Of a DNA stretch of 11,275 nucleotides, positions 6,337 through 11,275 are shown one piece after another. The position numbers were made by a program, and so were the translations under genes. The stretch covers positions 1-11,275 of the forward strand of contig JAUWMJ010000051.1 in the NCBI GenBank assembly GCA_030613225.1. The letters are read 5' to 3'. A model generated the notes under the pieces. It was not told the origin of the DNA, ran no database searches, and saw nothing but the letters and a program-made list of their open reading frames with translations. The stretch's first letter is position 1. Every line of letters starts with the position of its first letter. The DNA comes from Desulfobacterales bacterium (GTDB lineage Bacteria > Desulfobacterota > Desulfobacteria > Desulfobacterales > JAUWMJ01).

Positions 6337-6819
6337 GCTATTTTTCTTTCAGTAATAATCAGGTGAGAGAACGAGTCCGGTCGACTAAAAAAATAAAACT
6401 ATTGAAATTAAAATCAAAGCGACAAAGTACAGGACGGTGAAAACCAATTTTGCACAGCTTTTAAAAAATTAATTTCTATATCATATCACAAATACGTCAA
6501 ATATAAAAGTCATATATTCTTACAGCCACGGCCGTGATTTAAACAACTAACCGTTTTGATGGCGTCGTAAAAAACAACTTTTCACCACTTAGCTCGCAGA
6601 GAACACAGAGAATATCTTGTTGTATTAGTAAGTTATCTCTGTAAACTCCGTGTCCTCCGTGGTAAATTCGACTTTTTACGAGACCATCAAATTTAGTTTG
6701 TACTTTTTACGATTTTATGTGTAAAAGGTGTAACTTTTTACAGACTGTGGGAAATGGGGATAAGTTATTTTATTTCTCTTATGTTATATTGACTGAATAA
6801 AAATACGGAGTTTATAAGT
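6337..6819. other. Gene-free region between divergent transcription units
   Basis: No supported coding region was seen. It separates the minus-strand glycosyltransferase from the plus-strand rdgC genes, so promoters for both must lie here. A weak minus-strand candidate is TTGATT (6417 to 6412) and TATTTT (6395 to 6390) with a 16-nt spacer. The region also contains the 10-bp palindrome CACGGCCGTG (6527-6536) and the inverted-repeat element at 6554-6691. The sequence from 6692 to 6740 repeats ACTTTTTAC motifs resembling the end of that element. Confidence 0.6.
6554..6691. repeat. Inverted-repeat (MITE-like) element with GATGG...CGTAAAAA ends
   Basis: The left end TTTTGATGGCGTCGTAAAAA (6554-6573) and the right end ACTTTTTACGAGACCATCAAA are imperfect inverted repeats of about 20 bp. 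Just inside, the left arm TTCACCACTTAGCTCGCAGA and the right arm GTGTCCTCCGTGGTAAATTC are also partly complementary (the ACCAC / GTGGT core), so most of the roughly 137 bp could fold back. It carries no reading frame and no transposase is adjacent, which fits a non-autonomous dispersed repeat; copy number cannot be seen from this window. Confidence 0.6.
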
Positions 6820-7434
6820 ATGGGTTTTTTATCATCAACGATTTCGATGGCTCGATATAAGATTGACGGGAAGTTCGAAGAGCAGATTTTTGAAACGGTG
6901 GCTGAGGGTTTAAAAAAAAACATGATTTCTGAGATAGACGGGAAACCGGTTGATAAAGCTGTCGGATGGACATCCTTTGAAAAGCCTTTTAAACCTGATT
7001 TTGAAGGATCTTCATTTTCCATAGGCGCATATTTAATTTTTTCAATGCGAATGGACAAAAAAATCATACCGTCAAAAATAGTAAAAAAACAAGTTGCTGT
7101 GGAGTCAGCCAAACTGCTTGCTGCAAGTGGGAGAGACTATTTGTCAAAAAATGAGAAAACAGCGATAAAGGACCGTGTAATAAATGCCCTTATCCTTCGC
7201 ATACCTGCAACGCCGAATATATATGACATCTTTTGGAACTATGAAGACGCAGAGATATGGTTTTTTTCCAGCCTGAAAACCGCAAATGAGGAATTTGAAA
7301 CTCTTTTTGCAAGATCTTTCAATTTAACGCCAATTCGGCTTTTTCCGTACACAATGGCTGAATTAACAGCAGGTCTTACCAATGCACAACGGGATGCCCT
7401 GTCAAATATTTCTTTAACAAAATTCGCAAAGTGA
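6820..7434 (+). CDS. rdgC: RdgC-family protein, N-terminal portion (split gene)
   Basis: RdgC is a ring-forming DNA-binding protein that modulates RecA-dependent recombination in proteobacteria; E. coli RdgC has about 300 residues. This 204-residue protein matches its first half: VGWTSFEKPF (48-57), the MRMDKKIIPSKIVKK strand and helix (76-90), SKNEKTAIKDRVINALILR (109-127), and the FFSSLKTANEEFETLF region (148-163) leading to LTPIRLFPYT (169-178). It ends with TGA at 7432, where a full-length RdgC would continue. The rest is encoded by the next gene, 10 nt downstream in another frame. A CGGAG site 9 nt before the ATG supports the start. There is no sign of decay within the reading frame. Family assignment is by remembered similarity and is good; the activity of the divided form is unknown. 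Confidence 0.8.
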   Translation: MGFLSSTISMARYKIDGKFEEQIFETVAEGLKKNMISEIDGKPVDKAVGWTSFEKPFKPDFEGSSFSIGAYLIFSMRMDKKIIPSKIVKKQVAVESAKLLAASGRDYLSKNEKTAIKDRVINALILRIPATPNIYDIFWNYEDAEIWFFSSLKTANEEFETLFARSFNLTPIRLFPYTMAELTAGLTNAQRDALSNISLTKFAK

Positions 7435-7444
7435 TGGGTGAAAA

Positions 7445-7978
7445 ATGCTTGATATTTCTTTTGCATACAGTCGATACATCTTTTTAGGAAATGAGTTTTT
7501 AACCTGGTTATGGTTTATCGTAGAAAATGACAGGGAAAGACTGGAAAAAATAGAAGAGGATCTTGTATCCTTAAATATTGGTAACCGTATTGTACTGGAA
7601 AATAAAATCAATGATGCCGTTGAAACGATTACCATACTGGGAGATGACGCCGGTCTTGAAGAAGGTATCATATCACTGGAAAAAGGTGCAGTGGTAACTG
7701 AGATCAATCTTTTATACAAGTCCGGTGACAATGAGTGGCGCTTTACCATTAAAGGCGAAAGTATGAATATCAGCAATTTGAAAATTCCTGAAACAGCAAT
7801 TGTGGAAACAAGTGAGGAAATTGAAGGCATGGTGCTCGAAAAGGCTTATCTTTACGAAAAGGTAACCAAACTGATTGATAATCTTTTTAAGGAATTCATA
7901 AAATTGAGAGTTTCAGGCAAGTGGAGTGAGAGCGTTGTGCCTAAGATAAGAAAATGGATTTATTCTGAAGAAAAATGA
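7445..7978 (+). CDS. RdgC-like C-terminal portion encoded separately
   Basis: A 177-residue protein that I read as the second half of an RdgC. It has LGNEFLTWLWF (14-24), which corresponds to the start of the second half of full-length RdgC proteins, and GAVVTEINLLY (81-91), comparable to GKVVTKLALDW of E. coli RdgC. The remainder is an acidic alpha/beta sequence. The start codon lies 10 nt after the stop of the N-terminal gene, with only GGGTG as ribosome site, so coupled translation is likely. In its own frame a TGA at 7439 lies directly upstream, so one frameshift before that point cannot fuse the two genes. Together the two proteins total 381 residues. A standalone unknown protein is the alternative. 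pyrK follows after 19 nt, which suggests a three-gene transcript. Confidence 0.65.
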   Translation: MLDISFAYSRYIFLGNEFLTWLWFIVENDRERLEKIEEDLVSLNIGNRIVLENKINDAVETITILGDDAGLEEGIISLEKGAVVTEINLLYKSGDNEWRFTIKGESMNISNLKIPETAIVETSEEIEGMVLEKAYLYEKVTKLIDNLFKEFIKLRVSGKWSESVVPKIRKWIYSEEK

Positions 7979-7997
7979 TTTAACATGAGGGCTGCTG

Positions 7998-8795
7998 GTG
8001 ACTCAGCAAAAAATTCAGGTTTTATGGAATAAAAATGTCGGCCCCGGATATTTCAAAATCGGCTTGAATTGCCAGGGAGAATATTCCGAGGCAAAACCAG
8101 GTCAATTTGTCATGTTGCGTCTTTGCGGTGGGATTGAACCACTGCTTCGCAGACCTTTTTCAATACACAGGCTTATTTCCGGAAACGGACAATCCCAGGG
8201 TATAGAAATCCTTTACAAGGTTGTTGGAAAGTTTACCCAAAAGCTATCTGTGCTTAAAAAAAATGAGTTGATAGACATTCTCGGTCCCCTGGGAAGTGGA
8301 TTCTCCATTCCGAAAAATATTAAGCGCATATTTATGGTTGCAGGTGGAATTGGGGTTGCTCCAATAGTTTTTCTGGCTTCTCAATTAAATAATAATGAGA
8401 TGGATATTTCACGATGCCGTATGTTTTTAGGTGGAAGATCAAAAGATGACATTTTGTGTCTTGATGATTTTGACCAGCTTAAAATGGCTGTTCAACTGAC
8501 AACAGATGACGGTAGCGCTGGAAGCAAATGCCTGGTAACCCATCCTCTGGAAATGGCGCTGGCTGAAAGGCAGCCGGATATCCTTTATGCATGCGGACCA
8601 CGGGAAATGCTGAAATCCGTGGTCGTCCTTGCGAGTAAGTTTGCCGTAAAATGCCAGGTTTCGGTGGAAACCATGATGGCCTGTGGTATGGGAGCATGCC
8701 TTGGGTGTGCGGTAGAGCCTGGAGGTGCATCAGAAAAATATCTGCATGCGTGTCTTGACGGACCGGTATTTGATGCAAATGCCATTAAATTGTAA
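7998..8795 (+). CDS. pyrK: Dihydroorotate dehydrogenase electron-transfer subunit
   Basis: PyrK carries FAD and a [2Fe-2S] cluster and passes electrons from PyrD (class 1B dihydroorotate dehydrogenase) to NAD+ in pyrimidine synthesis. The 265 residues show, in order, a ferredoxin-reductase-like FAD domain with LLRRPFSI (49-56), a nucleotide domain with VAGGIGVAP (114-122) and YACGPREML (197-205), and the PyrK [2Fe-2S] motif C229-x4-C234-x2-C237-x14-C252 followed by DGPVFDA. GTG 7998 is the likely start because GAGGG lies about 6 nt upstream. Unusually, pyrD is not adjacent: the downstream neighbour is atpZ after a 113-nt gap, and upstream are the rdgC genes. A related sulfide- or NADPH-dehydrogenase subunit of the same family is a less likely alternative. 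Confidence 0.88.
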   Translation: MTQQKIQVLWNKNVGPGYFKIGLNCQGEYSEAKPGQFVMLRLCGGIEPLLRRPFSIHRLISGNGQSQGIEILYKVVGKFTQKLSVLKKNELIDILGPLGSGFSIPKNIKRIFMVAGGIGVAPIVFLASQLNNNEMDISRCRMFLGGRSKDDILCLDDFDQLKMAVQLTTDDGSAGSKCLVTHPLEMALAERQPDILYACGPREMLKSVVVLASKFAVKCQVSVETMMACGMGACLGCAVEPGGASEKYLHACLDGPVFDANAIKL

Positions 8796-8908
8796 TAGAG
8801 AAAATTGTCAATTTAGCATTGACTTGCCAATGAACATATGTTACTCGGCTTTTGGTCAAAAAGGCCTCAGGTTTTGAGTTTTTTAGTAAAGAAGGTATTC
8901 TTTTTTAA

Positions 8909-9130
8909 ATGAAAAGGGAAACCAGACGTTATATACGGGAGCTTGCTTATTATAGCAGTCTGGGTTTTTCCATAGCCCTTTCAATCGTTATTGGCCTTGC
9001 CCTTGGAGTATATCTTGACAGAAATGTTTTTTATACAACTCCATGGCTTACGCTAATCGGACTTGGACTTGGGATTGCGGCAGGATTTAGGAATATAGGG
9101 CTTGCAATAAAAAAAAGCAGAAAATTATGA
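8909..9130 (+). CDS. atpZ: AtpZ/AtpI family protein (F-type ATPase gene 1)
   Basis: A small membrane protein of 73 residues from the family encoded at the start of many bacterial atp operons, implicated in c-ring assembly or ion transport. It has a basic N-terminus, two hydrophobic helices (about 17-36 and 46-66), a G-x-Y-L-D turn (33-37) between them, and the conserved GFRNIG (59-64) before a lysine-rich tail. The best SD-like run (AAGAAGG near 8888) lies about 14 nt before the ATG, which is long. The stop codon lies inside the first bases of an inverted-repeat element (9125-9308), so the final residue and the stop are supplied by that element. Confidence 0.85.
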   Translation: MKRETRRYIRELAYYSSLGFSIALSIVIGLALGVYLDRNVFYTTPWLTLIGLGLGIAAGFRNIGLAIKKSRKL

Positions 9131-9308
9131 GCCAATCTCAAAACGTCCCATTTTGCCCAATCTCTGCGTCCCCGATGAGCGGGATTTGTCAACAGGCGAA
9201 AATTTTAATCCTCGAAATACTACATGTATTCCTGTGGTTAATCCGCCTGAGGCGGATAGCCTTCCTTGATATTGAACAAACTGAAACGTTTTGAAACTGG
9301 CTCTATAA
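9125..9308. repeat. Inverted-repeat (MITE-like) element between atpZ and atpI
   Basis: The left end TTATGAGCCAATCTCAAAAC continuing into GT (9125-9146) is an imperfect inverted copy of the right end (9286-9308), which reads ACGTTTTGA, AACTGGCTC, TATAA: about 20 of 23 positions match, with one bulge. The interior includes the hairpins CCCG-ATGAG-CGGG (9171-9183) and ATCCGCC-TGA-GGCGGAT (9241-9257). There is no reading frame. The left end overlaps the last codon and stop of atpZ, and the right end stops 3 nt before the atpI start codon. Confidence 0.7.
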
Positions 9309-9311
9309 CAA

Positions 9312-9698
9312 ATGAAAATACAGCAGCGACTTGTTAAATTTATAACATGCACAAACTGGATTATATTTTTCATTGCAACCATTGCAGGATTAATAATGTC
9401 ACCTCCTGATTTTGCCAGGGGGATAATCTTTGGGGGGCTGATTGTTACGGTGAATTTCCACCTGCTATCAAGAACACTGAAAAATGCCTTGACACCCACG
9501 CAACTTTCTTCTCATAATGCAATTTTAGCCAAATATTATATCCGTTTTGTTGCCAGCGGATTTATTATTTTTGTGCTTATATCACAAAAACTTGTTCATC
9601 CACTGGGGCTTATTCTTGGTCTTTCAGTGGTGGTAGTCAGTATCACCCTTGCAACCATGTACGAACTAACAAAACTAATATTCAAGGAGGCGGTTTAA
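9312..9698 (+). CDS. atpI: ATP synthase subunit I
   Basis: A 128-residue polytopic membrane protein of the ATP synthase subunit I family, an accessory factor for c-ring assembly that is not part of the finished enzyme. Four hydrophobic segments are visible at about 15-31, 36-53, 75-92 and 97-118, after a short basic amphipathic start MKIQQRLVKF that is typical for deltaproteobacterial members. No Shine-Dalgarno sequence is visible: the start codon is only 3 nt from the end of an inverted-repeat element, so initiation may be weak or depend on read-through from atpZ. atpB starts 2 nt after the stop, and the AAGGAGG for atpB lies within the last codons here. Assignment rests on topology, length and position. 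Confidence 0.8.
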   Translation: MKIQQRLVKFITCTNWIIFFIATIAGLIMSPPDFARGIIFGGLIVTVNFHLLSRTLKNALTPTQLSSHNAILAKYYIRFVASGFIIFVLISQKLVHPLGLILGLSVVVVSITLATMYELTKLIFKEAV

Positions 9699-9700
9699 GG

Positions 9701-10390
9701 ATGGAACATCCATATCTCTTTTTTGTCAAACTGTTTGAGTTGATCGGTCTGGGTCACTTTGCCCATGCATATCCCCATGTTATTTATTCATGGGTTGTTA
9801 TGATTCTTCTTATCGTTCTTGGCGCCATTGCAGTCAAGGGTATAAGTATGATTCCAGGGAAAGGGCAGAATTTCTTTGAGATTGTCGTTTCAGGTATCGA
9901 AGAATTCATGGTTGATACCGCAGGGGAGGAAAGCAGGCGGCTCTTTCCCATCATTGCTACTATATTTATCTATATTTTAACATGCAACCTGTTTGGTCTT
10001 ATTCCCGGATTCTTTCCTCCTACTGCAAGCATAAACACGACTCTTTCATGTGCTGTAACAGTTGTTGTTTTCACACACATCATAGGTATTAAATATCATG
10101 GTGTAAAATATATTAAGCATTTTCTTGGGCCCGTATGGTGGATGAGTCCATTAATATTTGTAATTGAAGTTATCGGCCATCTGGCAAGGATACTCTCTTT
10201 GACCTTCCGGCTTTTCGGCAATATGATGGGGCATGAAATTGTTTTAAGTATTCTTTTCGGGCTGGCAGGTCTATTCTTTGCCCCGCTTCCGATAATGGCG
10301 CTCGGCATCTTTGTTGCCCTTGTTCAGGCATTTGTATTCTTTTTACTTTCTATCATTTATTTTTCAGGCGCTATGGAACATGCGCACTAG
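9701..10390 (+). CDS. atpB: F-type ATP synthase subunit a
   Basis: Subunit a forms the ion half-channels of Fo beside the c-ring in the cytoplasmic membrane. The 229-residue protein has five to six hydrophobic segments, the conserved NLFGLIPG (96-103), and the diagnostic helix around HLARILSLTFRLFGNMMGHE (160-179). R170 is the essential stator arginine equivalent to E. coli R210. The C-terminal helix ends with ALVQAFVFFLLS, also typical. The start has AAGGAGG at 9684-9690, 10 nt upstream, within the end of atpI, so the two are coupled. The TAG stop forms the outer edge of the long hairpin that separates atpB from atpE. Confidence 0.96.
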   Translation: MEHPYLFFVKLFELIGLGHFAHAYPHVIYSWVVMILLIVLGAIAVKGISMIPGKGQNFFEIVVSGIEEFMVDTAGEESRRLFPIIATIFIYILTCNLFGLIPGFFPPTASINTTLSCAVTVVVFTHIIGIKYHGVKYIKHFLGPVWWMSPLIFVIEVIGHLARILSLTFRLFGNMMGHEIVLSILFGLAGLFFAPLPIMALGIFVALVQAFVFFLLSIIYFSGAMEHAH

Positions 10391-10515
10391 ATTCTTGATA
10401 AGCGTTCACAGGCACCGCATCTGCACGTGGTCAGGACAACCAGCATAGCAGACTATAGCTGGTCGCCCTGATCACGCACATCTGCGGTACCTGTGAACGC
10501 TTATCTGTGCGAATC
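10390..10515. repeat. Long hairpin with 48-bp arms between atpB and atpE
   Basis: The left arm 10397-10444 (starting GATAAGCGTTCACAGG) and the right arm 10458-10505 (ending CCTGTGAACGCTTATC) pair at about 40 of 48 positions, without gaps. The outermost 16 bp are perfect and the 13-nt loop is ATAGCAGACTATA. A further five pairs, GATTC (10390-10394) with GAATC (10511-10515), extend the stem after a small bulge. There is no T-run after it, so it is not an intrinsic terminator. It could be a mobile palindromic repeat, an mRNA-processing or stability element, or both. Confidence 0.85.
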
Positions 10516-10595
10516 CTAAGCGGTTAGAAATATTTATCATGAGCGTTTAATTTAATTTTTTAATGGGTTAATGGAAGAAGCCCAACAAACTTAAT

Positions 10596-10604
10596 TAAGG
10601 AGGT
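10596..10604 (+). promoter_or_regulatory. Strong ribosome binding site of atpE
   Basis: TAAGGAGGT is a near-perfect anti-16S match, 11 nt before the ATG. It is the strongest site in this cluster, as expected for a subunit needed in about ten or more copies per enzyme. Confidence 0.75.
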
Positions 10605-10615
10605 AGGATAGAGTT

Positions 10616-10897
10616 ATGGAATTAAAAGCATTAGAGTTTTTTATCGCGTGTGTGACTGCGGCTGGTTTTGGGATTGCAATTGCAGCCTTTGGTTGTGGTA
10701 TTGGCCAAGGTATTGGTCTTAAAGCTGCCGTTGAGGGTATTGCCAGAAATCCCGAGTCGTCAGGTAAGGTTACGGTTACCATGCTGATCGGTCTTGCCAT
10801 GATCGAATCACTGTGTATTTATGCACTGGTCGTTGCGCTGATCCTTATTTACGCACATCCCCAGGCAGCTTCAATTGCAGCGCTGTTTGCTCACTAA
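10616..10897 (+). CDS. atpE: F-type ATP synthase subunit c
   Basis: This 93-residue protein forms the rotating Fo c-ring in the membrane. It is a two-helix hairpin: helix 1 (about 7-34) holds the glycine motif GCGIGQGIG (26-34), the loop is ARNPE (43-47), and helix 2 (52-79) carries the ion-binding carboxylate E64. The set Q31, I63, E64, S65 and Y69 corresponds to Q32, V63, E65, S66 and Y70 of the Na+-translocating c subunit of Ilyobacter tartaricus, so the ligands for Na+ are present. Similar sequences occur in other deltaproteobacteria, as far as I recall, so coupling ion is a prediction only. A strong ribosome site precedes it and an intrinsic terminator follows. The genes for b, delta, alpha, gamma, beta and epsilon are not here and must be in a separate operon. 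Confidence 0.95.
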   Translation: MELKALEFFIACVTAAGFGIAIAAFGCGIGQGIGLKAAVEGIARNPESSGKVTVTMLIGLAMIESLCIYALVVALILIYAHPQAASIAALFAH

Positions 10898-10920
10898 AAA
10901 AGATATTTATATTTAAAATA

Positions 10921-10958
10921 AAAAAGGGCTTTGTTTTTTTAAATAAAGCCCTTTTTTT
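10921..10958 (+). terminator. Intrinsic terminator after atpE
   Basis: AAAAAGGGCTTT (10921-10932) pairs perfectly with AAAGCCCTTTTT (10945-10956) around a 12-nt loop and runs into a T-tract. The complement also gives an A-rich stem with a T-run, so it may work in both directions. It closes the atp cluster. Confidence 0.9.
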
Positions 10959-11005
10959 ATTGCTACTAGGAAAACCCGGTCCTCATGGCCAGGCCAGAGA
11001 CAAGC

Positions 11006-11275
11006 GAGTTACGGGTTGCGTGTTGCGGGTTACGGGTTGCGGGTTTCGTGTTGCGGGTTACGAGTTGCGAGTTAATAGTTAAGAGTTTAATTTTAGTTGT
11101 TAATATCAGCTTTTATTTATTAATAATCTTTATAAAGGATAAATTATAAATTTTAAATGTATATTATAAACTGAATGATAAATAATAATCTATAAAATAA
11201 TGAATAAAAAATAATCGACTAACTATAATCCAGCAAACAGAAAACCGAAACTCGCAACCCGCAACCCGCAACCCG
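11006..11275. repeat. Facing heptamer arrays (GGGTTNC) around an AT-rich core, copy 2 (cut by window edge)
   Basis: The left array is twelve uninterrupted heptamers from 11006 to 11089, with units such as GAGTTAC, GGGTTGC, GTGTTGC, GGGTTAC and GGGTTTC, decaying to GAGTTAA, TAGTTAA and GAGTTTA at the end. About 160 bp of extremely AT-rich DNA follow without a gene. The right array begins at about 11250 as ACTCGCAACCCGCAACCCG and is still running at the last base of the window. The unit and orientation match copy 1 at 1253-1440. Confidence 0.85.

Larger units (their letters stand above)
10898..11275. other. Gene-free tail of the window
   Basis: After atpE no supported coding region is seen. 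The stretch contains the intrinsic terminator (10921-10958), about 45 bp of unremarkable sequence, and the second heptamer array pair with its AT-rich core, which reads almost entirely as A and T from 11090 to 11220. Confidence 0.75.

Noticed and set aside
6527..6536. Palindrome CACGGCCGTG as an operator
   Set aside because: A single 10-bp palindrome far from either start, with no second copy in the window and no recognised regulator site.
6784..6816. rdgC promoter with TTGACT and TTATAA
   Set aside because: The spacing is 17 nt, but the -10 box would overlap the spacer between the ribosome site and the ATG, giving transcription that starts inside the gene.
8818..8839. Promoter for the atp cluster at TTGACT with TATGTT downstream
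   Set aside because: The spacing is only about 12 nt and no better -10 box follows; GTCAAT-TTAGC-ATTGAC is a 6-bp hairpin at the same place.
8841..8885. Intrinsic terminator after pyrK near the T-run at 8879
   Set aside because: Only a 4-bp stem (CTCA/TGAG) precedes the T-run, too weak to claim termination.
10813..11082. An 89-codon frame overlapping atpE, the terminator and the heptamer array
   Set aside because: It runs through a perfect intrinsic terminator and a tandem repeat; its C-terminus is simply the translated heptamers.
11006..11275. CRISPR array
   Set aside because: Units are 7 bp and contiguous, without unique spacers, and the arrays face each other; no cas genes are present.

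Overview
The window looks like a chromosomal segment of an anaerobic, sulfate-reducer-like deltaproteobacterium (Desulfobacterota, probably Desulfobacterales or a relative). This is inferred from gene content: a MetV-type protein paired with a 2[4Fe-4S] protein, a short two-gene RdgC, an atpZ-atpI-atpB-atpE cluster without the F1 genes, and intergenic spaces full of inverted and short-period repeats. No rRNA, tRNA, CRISPR array or transposase gene was found.

Layout. (1) 44-1172, plus strand: a ferredoxin-like protein overlapping a MetV/MTHFR C-terminal-domain protein, the tail of an operon that probably begins outside the window. (2) 1173-1600: no gene; an inverted pair of GGGTTNC heptamer arrays around an AT-rich core, then a possible promoter for a small cupin gene (1601-1951). 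(3) 2041-6336, minus strand: a carbohydrate block read as GT4 glycosyltransferase, then three tandem GH130 paralogs, the last two coupled by a 1-nt stop/start overlap. A spacer full of octamer repeats separates the glycosyltransferase from the GH130 genes. (4) 6337-6819: no gene; an inverted-repeat element of about 137 bp. (5) 6820-8795, plus strand: RdgC encoded as separate N- and C-terminal genes, then pyrK without pyrD. (6) 8909-10897, plus strand: atpZ, atpI, atpB, atpE, closed by a strong intrinsic terminator. Two inverted-repeat elements lie inside this cluster: one carries the atpZ stop codon and ends just before atpI, the other is a 48-bp-arm hairpin between atpB and atpE. (7) 10898-11275: the terminator, then a second heptamer array pair cut by the window edge.

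How the genes work together. The Fe-S/MetV pair fits electron delivery to methylene-tetrahydrofolate reduction in a Wood-Ljungdahl-type C1 pathway. The GT4/GH130 block would make and phosphorolytically (or hydrolytically) break down a mannose-containing glycan. The atp genes encode the membrane a and c subunits and assembly factors of an F-type ATP synthase; its c subunit carries a complete Na+-type ligand set. The most unusual material is the intergenic repeat architecture: three pairs of facing 7-8 bp period arrays, and three elements with inverted terminal repeats, two of them inside the ATP synthase gene cluster.
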